Origin: Amorphophallus konjac
Lineage: Eukaryota; Streptophyta; Magnoliopsida; Alismatales; Araceae
Length of the DNA: 64,000 nucleotides
Assembly (NCBI GenBank): GCA_022559845.1
Contig: CM040126.1
Location: 43,890,458-43,954,457, forward strand
Direction of reading: 5' to 3'
The notes under the pieces were generated by a model that saw only the letters and a program-made list of their open reading frames with translations, ran no database searches and was not told where the DNA came from. Shown one piece after another: positions 22,789-33,230 of the stretch. A program made the translations under genes and the position numbers. How positions within the stretch are numbered: position 1 is the stretch's first letter; each line of letters opens with the position of its first letter.

Positions 22789-23269
22789 TGGGGTTGATGT
22801 TACCACCACCTTAAGTCTAGGGTCAAGCATGAGTCAGTGTGTTTCTTCTTTGCGTGGTTTATTTGTGTGGCTTGTTTGTGTGGTTTGCATACGTGTGTTA
22901 GTGCATGGTGAGTTTGCATGTGTCTTGTGCAAGCTCGTTGTCAGTCTCTTATGAGTGAGAGGCGAGTGGACTCGCTCGATGAGTATGAGATCAGTTCTAC
23001 ATCTATAGCCCGGATCTAGTCACCTACAGGGACCCAGCGGTGATTCCTAGTGAGTCTTCGAGCCGCCTCCTTCCCCTTGAGAGTGACCCCACCCCGGAGT
23101 GTTCCACCACTAGCCTCTTCCCATAGCAGCATGCGCATATCGAGTATATACGGAATGAGTAGGTGACGATCACTTGGAGTGGAGCGTACCCGCGCTACTT
23201 GGTACGGTGACGGATCCGTCGGAGCTACTCGAGCAGTCACCCCTCTACTCGACGGGGTCGAGTTCTTCC
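22789..23269 (+). other. Post-gag spacer
   Basis: About 480 bp of non-coding sequence between gag and polypurine tract. No pol remnant was recognised on either strand. Confidence 0.65.
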
Positions 23270-23283
23270 CACCCGGGGAGAAT
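23270..23283 (+). promoter_or_regulatory. Polypurine tract of gag-only element
   Basis: CCCGGGGAGAAT directly precedes the TGATGGGG start of the 3' LTR. Confidence 0.7.
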
Positions 23284-25393
23284 TGATGGGGACATCGAAG
23301 CAAGACCACTCATATTTTGTTCGCATTTATGCCCTTTTATATTTGTATGTATACCCTTGTGTTATATGGGTACACAATTGTGAGTCTTACTGGGTTTTTG
23401 TGCAAAATGCCAGTAGGACCTGCTAGGGGCCCCCTAGCCCTTCCCCATTGGGCCACCTAAGTTATGTGGGGCTGGTCAACCATCCTAGGTGGCCATCTAG
23501 AAGGTTTGAATGCTAATTAGACACATGGGAGACAAAGGAGTTAAAAGGTCAAGGGTAGGCCACCTACCCTCCCCCTTGGTCAAGGGGGCGCACCCCCCAT
23601 TAGATTTAATTAGGAATTTCATTTTTTTTTATTTTGTTTGAACTAAAGGTGAAGTCCCTTATTTGCCCCTCCAGATCCTAGATCGGAGGGTATTCCTGGT
23701 CTTTTTCCATTTATTATATAAGCCTTGTATTTCTATTATGTGGTAATTAATGAAGAGAAGAAATTGTTGAATGCCCAAGAGCTGGTGCGCCCCTCCCCTC
23801 TCTACCTCTGGTTCCTCTTTCATCCTCTGCATTTCTAGAGTGTTCATCCATTTTATCTCCTCCCCTCTACTTCTGGAATTCATCTCTGGTGCCGCCGCCG
23901 CCGTTCGTGCCGCCATCGAGCCGCTGCGAAGCCATCTCCGAGGTGCTGTCCAAGGTTCTGTCCTGCTAGACAGAGGTCCACTACGAGAATTTTAGCTCTC
24001 AATTCCGACATCTTCTGGAGCTGAAATTTTCAGGGTTGGTTCTTATCTTGATTCCCCATCTCCAAAAAACAATTCACATCCAAAAGCGTTCTTTTGCTAT
24101 TTTTTCATTTTCGGTCTTCAAGTCCTCCCAGATCTGTCAGCTTTCTGTTCACTGTGACAGCAAGCCTGAGTTCATCAACTTCGACCCTCTAAATGATTTT
24201 TACTTGAATCACCAAATTTACTAGAGGTTTTGTCTACCATCCCCTCCATCCACAAAGTTTCTTGGAATTTATAAAGACCTCCACCTATTTTCTAAAAATC
24301 CCCTTCGGATCCTAAATAGTTCTATCTTCATCAGTCCTGATCCGACCACAGTCTAGTATAAAATTTCCAGAAAATTCAATTCTCCAAAAAACCCTTCATA
24401 AATATTACTCTCGTCTTCCTTGCTTATTTCGCCACAACTTTCATGAAGAGCATGAGGTCTGAATCTGAGGTCTACCCCGCGTTCAAAGGCAGTTCTAAGG
24501 AAACTTCACTGCTACCTTGAGATTTCGGGCACTGTCCAACAGCAACTTCAAAAATAGATTAAGGCCAGATCCGTGCAGATCCAGTTTGTTTCTCTAGCCC
24601 TAGGTTGGAGTACTTCGAAAGAGCTTTCTAATGATACCTTATGTACTTCGATCCGACATCAGGATTGATCTCAGTAGCCGATCTTGCCGGATTGCGCGCC
24701 TGAAAACAGAAGCAGTAGATTTGTGGGCACTCTTTCCGTCCTGTGCCGATCGGAGCCGCCCGGCCTCCGGCCGGCGAACCAGCGCGCCGCCATCCCAGGA
24801 AGCGCTTCCCTAGGCATCCCCACCACAGTGGTGCCATCCCGGTCCCACACGGCCCCACCGGCCAGCATGTGGGCCCCACAACCAGCAGCATACGCCATCC
24901 GAACCGCGCCGAAGGGGTGATCAAGTGCAGCCCGTCAACCCGAGATCGGTCCTCCCGGGCCCACTTGTGAAGCCCTTTACCTCCCTGCGTAGAGTGGGTG
25001 ATATTTCATTGCTGTAATTTAATTCATTACTGTTACCGGGAGTTACCGAATTCGGCCGGGATCGTCTTCCCCACGCCGGAAGCGTGGAGGTATCGTGTTC
25101 TCTCCCTTGCTCGGCAACTTGCTTTATTCGTATATATTTCATATGCCGCTGCTAGATAGCATGATAGGGTAATTAGCTCGCTTCATATTATTACATTATC
25201 GCTGCTGCGAGAGAGAGCGAGACCGTCCCGTGACCTGATCCGGGCACAAGAGAGAATTGACCACCCTAGCTTTTGCTGGTTTCTCAACCGCGTACGTCCG
25301 ACGCTTCCCTCGAAAAGGGACGATCGCGAGCTTGTTTAGAGTCCGAGGGTTGCATTCCTAATTGGAGTCGAGTCCGTGGTCCGTCCCGCATCA
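23284..25393 (+). repeat. 3' LTR of gag-only element, full length
   Basis: 2110 bp from TGATGGGG to CGCATCA. It retains the 419-bp segment missing from the 5' LTR. The high similarity to the 5' LTR over the remaining 1.6 kb indicates a comparatively recent insertion. Confidence 0.92.
23714..23722 (+). promoter_or_regulatory. LTR TATA box, absent from the 5' LTR
   Basis: TTATATAAGCC within the part of the 3' LTR that is deleted in the 5' LTR. It is the only clear TATA box seen in this LTR. Confidence 0.65.
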
Positions 25394-26560
25394 GTCCACC
25401 TCCTTGTGTCCCTTGTCATCATCGACAAGATCGGTCAACCTCCTATTGACCCTTGTCATCATCGGCAAGATCGGTCGACGTTACCCTTAACTTGGACCCT
25501 TCGTCCTCGTTAATGAATAAACCTCCTTTGCTTCGGCATTTAGCCAACGACGATGAACGAGTCACGGTTCGACCCTTGTCATCATCGGCAAGACCGGTCG
25601 ACGTTTCCCTTAACCTGGACCCTTCGTCCTCGTTAATGAATAAACCCCCCTTGCTTCGATATTTAACCAGTGTCGACGAATAAACAGTGATTGACCCTTG
25701 TCATCATCGGCAAGACCGGTCAACATCCCATTAGCCCTCATCCATTCCGGATTCGTTTCGTGAATCAAGTACAAAAATGAATAAAAAAAGAAAAAAATAG
25801 GCTTAAAATAAAGGTGCCTCGCCAGACTTACTCGGATATTCTGAGTAAGGGCAAAAACGGCTCTAACCCAGTTGCGGTGAAAACCCGAAAGGGCGCCGCA
25901 AGTAAAATCGGGTATCCCGCCACGTGAAAACCTGCACGGGCGCGTGGGCAAAAGTAAGAGGGGGCTGGCTTCGGCGACTACCCGCAAGGGTGTTTAAGTC
26001 AGTAATGTGACAAAAATGATGAATAAAAAAGAAGCAAATGATGATGATGAGATAATGCGGTCATATTCTCATTCCTCACTTGATTCCTACAAAGGTTCCC
26101 GTATGAGCTTTGTGCCTATGAACCTACCTTTGCTTTGACATTTGTCCCATGCCGATGAGCTAGCTACTATTGACCCTTGTCACCATCGACAAGACCGGTC
26201 AATATTCCCTTAACCCGGACCTTCCGTCCGTGTTAATGAATAAACCTATCCTTGCTTTGGCATTTATCCAGTGCCAATGAACAGACCGCTATTGACCCTT
26301 GTCACCATCGGCAAGACCGGTCAATACCCCCCTTAACCCAGACCTTATGTCCTCGTTAATGAATAAACCTTCTTTGCTTTGACATTTATCAAATACCGGT
26401 GAACAAGCTATCATTGACCCTTGTCATCATCGACAAGACCGGTCAGTGTTTCCCTTAACCCGGCCCTTACGTCCGTGTTAATGAAAGAGCCTTCCTTTGC
26501 CTCGGCCTTAAACCCGTGCCGACAGAAAAACCCACCGTCAACCTTTGTCACCTTCGGCAA
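25394..26560 (+). repeat. Resumed satellite and 121-bp composite repeat
   Basis: After two 40-bp-type units (25394-25480) the motif TTGACC...GGTCAA recurs near 25571, 25692, 26170, 26293, 26413 and in decayed form at 26540, a spacing of about 121 bp. Between motif copies are GGACCTT.CGTCC, TTAATGAATAAACC and CTTTGGCATTTA blocks that are also recognisable in the 127-bp repeats at 17293. The duplicated segment 25775-26013 interrupts the series. Confidence 0.8.
25775..26013 (+). repeat. Internal duplicated segment, right copy
   Basis: Partner of 17990-18232 in the same orientation, with the same order of conserved blocks. Confidence 0.75.
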
Positions 26561-27019
26561 GGTCTACAAATAAAACCTCTAGTTCTACCCTCCTTGGTGG
26601 CCCGTAAACCTCTTCTCTTATCCCCTGGTGATCGGCCTAGGCGGAGCATTGGTCCCAAGAGGAAGTTGCGCCGTGGTGGAGTGAACCCCTCGCCCCTTCC
26701 CTGAAGGTGTGAGCGCTCTCCTTCCTTAACAATTGACATACCCCAGACTAAATAAGTTGGCTCAGCAAGCGGATGTGCAAAATAAGGGAACGAAAGTTTT
26801 CCATTCAAACATAAAGGGAAAGATACATGTTACCCGGGGCACACCCCCGGGAATATGTGAAAGTTCAGAAAAAAGGAAGAGAAAATGATAAAGCTATTGC
26901 AGTGAGTGGCGGAAGATGTCCTCGAACTCCAGCAGCCCCAAGGACGGGTAACGGGCCAGCTCCTATAGACGGGTTTCCTCGTCCCGCAGTCGCACCAATT
27001 TCTCTTCAAGCGATGCGGC
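26561..27019. other. Spacer between repeats and PMD gene
   Basis: No repeat unit and no recognisable coding sequence apart from a short possible extension of the PMD tail at 26900-27019 on the minus strand, after the stop at 27020. Confidence 0.4.
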
Positions 27020-27910
27020 CTACCCTTCTGCCAGCTCAGCCGCCTCTGTATGTTGAACCCACAGTTGGTAGGACAGTGCTAATTCTGCTTCGGCCTGGTC
27101 AAGTTCGGCACGGAGCTCAATTATCTGAGTCTTCAAAGAAGCCCAGCGTTGGCCAGAATCGTTGGTGGCATCCCGCATCTGCTGGGCAGTTCCTCTCGAT
27201 GACTGAAGTGCACTCTGACACACTGCCCTTTCAAGTCTTGTGGCTGCCATTTGATCTATCAAGCTTTGGCTAATGAACTCCATCATGTTCACGTGCTTCA
27301 GGAGCAGAACTACTCGCTGCACCCAATCCTCCATGGGGCAGCCAAAAGCCAACAAAGAGCGGGAGAGGTGTTTTGCAAGACCCCTCAACTGCACATAAGT
27401 TAAGTCTGGGCGAGCTATCACGATCTCCCGCAAGGTCTCCAGATACTGCCACACTAGGTCACTTGATGATTGCAAACCAAGTGACGGCGTATCCGGGAGA
27501 TGAAACTCTACGCGGCTGTCAACCGCAACCCAAATGTCATCGCTCAGCGCAAAAGATGAGGATGGCATGTTTTGCAAGGCACCCGCATCAAGACTGGCCC
27601 CAACAGATAATGCAACGGTGGGATTGTCAATGATAGCTACTTCTCTCCCAACCTCTGGCGAGAGTGCCGCGTCTCGACCCTCGATAGCAGGGAGCGGTTG
27701 GTCACCATTTCCGGCCCCTCCAGCTGCCACCAATGATGATTCGATGGCAAGGGTTGGGGTCGTCGGGCCCTCGATCATCTCTTCCACAATCTCACCTTCC
27801 TCTGCCCCAGGGAGGCCCTCTTCACTATGAAGCGGCTTATCAGCGATGACAAGTTGCTGCTGCTCCAAAGTCACAGCTAACGGCTCAGACCCGGCAACCA
27901 TCCCCGGCAA
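27020..27910 (-). pseudogene. PMD gene copy 2, C-terminal acidic and coiled-coil tail
   Basis: A 296-residue open frame. The first half is acidic and low in complexity. The second half (about residues 150-296) is rich in Leu, Ala, Glu and Gln with heptad-like spacing (SLKTQIIELRAELDQAEAEL), consistent with a coiled coil. In PMD proteins a coiled-coil tail commonly follows the mobile domain. It lies downstream of the PMD core in the same orientation and is probably the last exon of one gene. Exon boundaries are not proven. Confidence 0.55.
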
Positions 27911-28251
27911 CCATCCCCGGCGCCTCTGAGCCCGCTACCATGATATAATCCTTCAGATACCGCAGAGCTATGGGCCTCAAGACCGACGAAAACAATGGCG
28001 GATCCGCACATAGAGGCGGCATAGGTACCTTAACGGTGATCGTCGGCAAGATGACCTCAGCCTGACCGGCAGAAGTCGGCAAGAGAAAGGGAGCATAAAA
28101 ACCTCAGAAGGCAGTAGGATGGCCAGACGAGAATAAGCACGAGACTAAAAAATGCAACTCTTACTTCAGCCGGCATTAAGCTCAAGTCTGCAGCAACGGG
28201 AGCTACCGTCTCCGTTGCCTCTGGCCCTTCTCCCACTGAAGGACCTGATGG

Positions 28252-28662
28252 TCAAAAGCTACTCAGCGTTAGCCGTGGAGGACTAAAAGTTGTAAAGTCA
28301 CTCTCATAGGCGGAAGACACCGCAACGTCCTCGGCCTCTGTTCCCGTCAAAGGGAAATCCTTATCGCTCGAGCCACTGCCATAGTCCACCTGCTCCGACG
28401 AGGATGAACTTTGAACCAACATCGGTTCTTTCTCTCTCAAAACTGGTGGTCCTTCACTTGGAAGGCCTCCCGCCGGAGCTTCTTGCTCGATAAGAGCCTG
28501 CTCAGCCAACTCTGTGACGGGGATAATAGGCAAGAGAGCTTCGGGAGTAGATCGACTTCCTGGAATTACCCCTGGCTCCGCAGAAATTCCCTCGGTTGAT
28601 TCCACGATAGAGGGAGAAGGTTGTCGAATCTCGACTGAAGCTGAAGAAAGGGAAGCACCCAC
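28252..28662 (-). pseudogene. PMD gene copy 2, Ser/Glu-rich linker
   Basis: A 136-residue frame rich in Ser, Glu and Pro (PMLVQSSSSSEQVDYGSGSS). It is likely an exon or linker between the PMD block and the coiled-coil tail. No domain is recognised; the assignment rests on position, strand and composition. Confidence 0.4.
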
Positions 28663-28859
28663 GTGAGCCCAGGGGATAATAAACTATGGAAATCTGCAAC
28701 CAGATAGGCCATCAATTACCTTCTATCTTGTGACTGGGCGTGGGGGAAGGCAGGTCTACCGGCACTACATCCTCCCTCTCTCCGGATTCCGCAGGGGTGA
28801 CAGCCGCTTGCGCGGCCATTGCAGACGACACAGTTATGTTTGCAAGAATAAGAATTGAC

Positions 28860-30184
28860 CTATGCTGCCAAGGTGATGACTGAGCACAGGGTGAGAGGTA
28901 TACCTCGGGTCACGCGAGCTAAGGGGCGAGAGGTCTCGAATTCTTCAAATGAGACCACTCTCGGAAGGACAACCGCTGGTGCTGGGTCTATAGTCTTCTT
29001 CCGACGGGCCCGCTTTGCTCGAGTGATTGCTTCCCGAACTTGGGACCTCGTCCGCTTCCGTGAATCACCCGGAGGAAGTGGCGCCGTGGTCGGGGCAGCT
29101 TCAGGAACTTCAAAACATGTTGGCTTCTGAGCTTTTATCATCAGCTCCCTGAAATGTCTGGTCTCCTCCGAAGAAAGCTGAACTGCACATATACGAAGGT
29201 GAAAGAGGAGAGATGACATACACAATGGCAAACAGGAAAGCCCAAAGCTGAATACAAGAGAAAGAAAGATACATGCTGGTCTTGTATAAAAGGGAGAAAG
29301 TGGCCAGTAGAACATCGAAGGCTCCTTATCCCTGGAGGCGGCTTCATGAACCAACCAGCATATGTCCCCTACCACCTCGCACTGTTCGGCTAGCAACGCA
29401 AGGTCCACATGGCCGCGTGAAGACAGATGATAATACAAGCCGAGGTGGTCTAACCCCCACCCATCTGCATACTTGAAAGAAAGAAGAATGGGTTGGCCCA
29501 ATATGCTTTCACTAGGGCCACCCACTGAAAGTCCGTGAGAACGCAGCAAGGCAAACAACCAGGGAGTGCCCTCGTAAAGCTCTGACCGTCGGTCTTCTCC
29601 CCTTATGAAAGTCCTATAGGGATAAAGCCGATCATTCTCGGGACGCCAAGAAGCTGTAGCAGGCATCGGCTCCTCTACTAGCAAAGGAACTTGTTGGAGG
29701 ATCAGTTGCTCGCCCCTCACGCGGCATAGGCCTTGAAGTGTCTTCAGGAAACCATCCTTGCTGATCTCCAGCAGTTTCGACTCGATCTTGGATGAACTGT
29801 GCTTGACAGCTTTACGCGTCTCCAGATAGCCCACCACTGCAGTGTTTGTCTGGGATTTCAACTTCTTCAAATAAGCCGGGTCGATATCCAGAGCAGGCAC
29901 CGGCTGGGAATCCAAAAATTTACACTCTGCAACGGCCCAGCATTCTCTCCTCGTGTTCCTATAAAAGCCCGTGCGCGCATTCCACCATTTGATGTACTCT
30001 GGAGTCACGCGGGGAAAGTGTGCGGGGGCCGAAACTCTGAATGAAGCTGCCTCTCGAGGTTGAAAATAGTCCCACCATATGCGGGCCTCGTCGTTTGACA
30101 CTTGGCCAGCTCGGGCCCTGTTCGGCAGCGCAAATTGAGTGGAAGAAGCTAGAATATGTTGATCATAGCCAACATTCTGACTGA
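28860..30184 (-). pseudogene. PMD gene copy 2, third conserved block
   Basis: A frame of 413 residues starting inside the gene (SNDEARIWWDYF), preceded after one stop at about 30183 by the PMD core. RVTPEYIKWWNARTGFYR matches RVTPEYVKWWNARTAYYR of copy 1, confirming the two genes are homologous. Around 29141-29347 the frame runs through a hydrophobic, Phe/Leu/Ser-rich stretch (CIFLSLVFSFGLSCLPL) that looks like an intron read as protein; a TATGTGCAG acceptor precedes VQLSSEETRHFREL. A basic RKRTRSQVREAITRAKRARR cluster may be a nuclear localisation signal. Confidence 0.65.
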
Positions 30185-30185
30185 A

Positions 30186-31091
30186 TCAGAAAGGATAATA
30201 AGGCTCCAGCCACAAGATGTCGCTCTTGCGGAAAACCAAGACGCTCGGCCTTATGGACAGCGCCCAATCTATCAGCTCTGACTCCAAAATCGGCCTCGTG
30301 CACTTGGCGTCAGAAATGGGGTGAACATATTCCTCTACCTCGCCCAGATGGCACTCCCTCATCCTATTTACCAAAGGACTAGAGTGAGCAGCCAGACTCC
30401 AAAAGTGCAGGACCCCCGGGGAATCCAGTGGAACTTTTGTCAATTTGCCACGAATAGCGAAGAGCTGGTCTGCCACTCGGGTCGGCTCAACACTGGCAAA
30501 TTCTATCATCCTGGGAACCAACTGCGCCGACTTAAGCGACCGAGGAGCAGCCTCCGGGAAGAGAGTGTAGACCCAGGCATTAAAGAAATGCAGTGGCCGA
30601 ACCCCCTGAAGATTCCTTGGAAGGCGCAAGCGATGCAAGTCTCCCAGCAGTTTATATATCAAACATAGTGCAACGGGACAAAGCAAGAGCTTCATGCCCC
30701 ATGCCATCAAGCAGGCAGGATAAATAGCCTCTGCCCTGATCACGCCCTCATCACCTTGCGGGAGAGCGAAGGAGCAAATCCAATAAGTCAGAAATGCAGC
30801 ACAATGAGTGACTGCGTCAACGTCCCTAGGGTTGGGCCCCCCTGTTTGTCCTCCCTCTGAAGTTGAGGGGAAAGCAACCTGTCGCTGAAATCTTTTCTTC
30901 CGCTGAATAGGAGCTGGCACTACCGAGGGGAAATCTGTGTATTTCTGCTCCCCTCTGAAGAAATACTGAAGCCATGTGCCCATCCGCACACGCCTCTTCT
31001 CTCCAGGTTTCCGCACCCCCTTGGTGTCATGCAAGGAACGGCAAAGGCTACGGTATGCCTTCATCAGATAGCGGTAGGTGAAGCCAGTCAA
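30186..31091 (-). pseudogene. PMD gene copy 2, mobile-domain core
   Basis: A 301-residue frame containing HCAAFLTYWICSFALPQGDE, AIYPACLMAWGMKLLLCPVA, CLIYKLLG and PLHFFNAWVYTLFPEA, the most recognisable PF10536-like motifs. Identity with copy 1 is high through this core while flanking residues differ. A TAG at about 31100 separates it from the N-terminal block. Ancestrally the domain is linked to DNA transposons and gypsy elements; its biochemical activity is not known. Confidence 0.7.
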
Positions 31092-31133
31092 ATATCACCC
31101 TTCATCGTCCATCTGATCTTTCAGACAATCTGG

Positions 31134-31810
31134 CTAGCAGACTTCCTCATACGGCTCACCGTCAATCGGGAGGCCGCTCAACTGCGAGAGACTCCAAAGG
31201 TCCAATGATGTCTCTCCTTCGGAAGTGTAAAAGGTGTTGTACTCTGGATAGAACACCTCGATCATACTACAGTAGAGACCCTTTGAAATGGGATAGGGGT
31301 ACCTTGATGCATATACGCTGTGATACACACCTGCTCTAATCAAGAAAGGTGCATAGTGCTGCAAGATAAAATCTGTGAATTCTACTGCTCCTAGCCTGAA
31401 AGCGTGGGCGTCGGTGGCCTTCAAATCAGCAAACCACCCCATAGAAATCTGGTGCTTGAACTGAACTGCTAAATAGTCTAATAGGAACGGCTCGTCTCGA
31501 TACCCTCACTTTAGCGGGGCCAAGAACAAACCAAAAGATGGCTTCTCCCGGTCTACGTGACCCGCAGTCTCGTTCCACCTGGCAGGAACAAATTCAGGGG
31601 CCCTAGTCAGCAGCCCGTCTTGTGGAGACAGCTCATGAAGTCCAAGCACAACACCCCACTTCCTGGGTTCACCAGGCAGATATATGGGTCTTCCCCTCAC
31701 AACACAATCAGTAAGGTTGTCCCGCCCTTCAAGCAACGCCAGCTCAGCCTTCCGGACAAGGAACAGATGCCATTATCCCTGAAGATTGAACCGCTTTAGA
31801 AAAGACATCA
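31134..31810 (-). pseudogene. PMD gene copy 2, N-terminal block
   Basis: Contains FGLFLAPLK, GVYHSVYASRYPYPISKGLY and SLDLWSLSQLSGLPIDGEPY, matching copy 1 almost residue for residue. Stops at about 31506, 31134 and 31758 break it. Its upstream end is the LINE insertion point: the codons for KDKH lie on the far side at 36308-36324 and are duplicated here by the target-site duplication. Confidence 0.7.
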
Positions 31811-31916
31811 AGTGCTTGTCCTTGGGTAATAGTGTCTGAATGTGTGAAGGTCTCTGGTCTCCCCCCCTCCCGTCCCCCTCCCGCTTGCCCTCCCTCCTCT
31901 TCGCGTTCTGGTCCGG

Positions 31917-33230
31917 TTGCGGCTGCTGACCTCCGGCGATGGCCGGCGGTGGGGGGGGGGCCCTGTGCCTCCCCCTTCCCTCCCTCTGGCTCCTCCTACC
32001 GGTGGTGGCCCTCCCTCGGTCCAACCAGTCGCTGGCGGCTCCTGTTCAGCCGTAGAGGGCTTGGCTTCAGGTGGCCCTCCCTCGGTCCTTCCTGGAGGTG
32101 AGGGCTTGGCTTCTGGTGGCCCTCCTCCGTCCCTTGGAGGTGCTCCAGGTGCGGCCACTCCTGCTGGCCCCCCGTCCTTCGGCGTTCCTTCATCCCGTGG
32201 CGCTGCTCCTCCTGTGGCTTCCACTCAGGGGGCCGGGGTCTGCGGAGGTCCTGTCTCTCCACTTCCCGCCGGCCACCGCCTTCCTCCCCCAAGTTCGTCC
32301 TCTGGCAACGCCATCATTGCCACTGGTTTGCCGTTCACCAGAGTCTCGCCGGCGTTGCTTGCATGTGCCCCCTCTTCGCCTCCTCCAGCCGGCTCCAGCG
32401 CTTCCCACCCAACCGCTGACGGACACGTATATGGCCAGGCATGCACGCTACCGTCGACGGGACTCTTTGCTGGGTCTTCTGGTGTTGACGAGCTCCTCCC
32501 ATTGGTGTTCCCTCCTGCCACGTCTTTTGCCTCCCCCCTCCTGGGCCCCACTCCAGCTTCCTTCGACGGGACAGCGGGCGAAAATGGCACTCTGTTTTCG
32601 TCGCTTGCCGCCCCTCCGCCTTGCGCGCCTCGCGACGGGGCCCTCCCTCCCCTTACTCTGGTCTGCACCTCGCCTCCTGGTGGCTCCACCTCCTTTGCAG
32701 GGATCCATGGACCAGGAGGGGCGGTGTTTGCGCCCTCGTCTGCGCCCTGCCATGGCCTTGCCAGGGCCCCCGGGGCTGTTCCTAGCTCCTCTCCCTCGGG
32801 CGGTCCCCAGCCGTCCTGTGGCGCCCCTTGCACGCCGGGCGTCTCTCCTCCTCCGACGGTTGGTGTCTCCCAGCCTTTGCTCGGGCCGGCCCCCGGCGGC
32901 AAGGGCGGTCTTCGTCCTGGTGCTCCCACCCGTGGGGCTGCACCCCCTCTGGTTCTGCCTTCCTCCGGTCGACCCCGCCCTGGGGCCCCCTCGATCCCGC
33001 CTCCTGCTTCTCTGCCGGCCAAGTCTCCGTGGTCTGGCCTTGCTCGCCCCACTGTGCCTGGTGGGGGCTCCCTGGCGTTGCCCACTGCTGTCCTGGCAGG
33101 GTCGCATCCGACGACTGCTGCTTCTCCCTCCTTCGCCCATGTGCTCCTCCAGTCCCTCATACCTCCGGTTCTGCCACTGTCGTCCATGCCCCTGCCTTCA
33201 CTAACGGTGGGGAGCCGGCTACATTCTTCA
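31917..33230 (+). pseudogene. Pro/Ser/Gly-rich N-terminal part of LINE ORF1
   Basis: The frame open from 31917 to 33491 is very rich in Pro, Ser, Gly and Ala, and ends with SPSFAHVLLQS, reminiscent of the SFA.VL motif that precedes DUF4283 in plant LINE ORF1 proteins. The DUF4283 domain itself is in the next frame, so a frameshift lies between about 33140 and 33230. The reverse strand and third frame are also open here only because of GC-rich composition. Confidence 0.5.

Larger units (their letters stand above)
19237..25393 (+). mobile_element. Non-autonomous gag-only LTR retrotransposon
   Basis: A complete 6157-bp insertion bounded by TGATGGGG and CGCATCA and flanked by a perfect 5-bp duplication GTCCA (19232-19236 and 25394-25398), within the 40-bp satellite. 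It has two LTRs (19237-20928 and 23284-25393), an initiator-Met tRNA primer-binding site, a gypsy-type gag with zinc knuckle, and a polypurine tract. Only 495 bp separate gag from the 3' LTR, so no protease, RT or integrase is present. Mobilisation must have depended on another element's pol. Confidence 0.92.
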
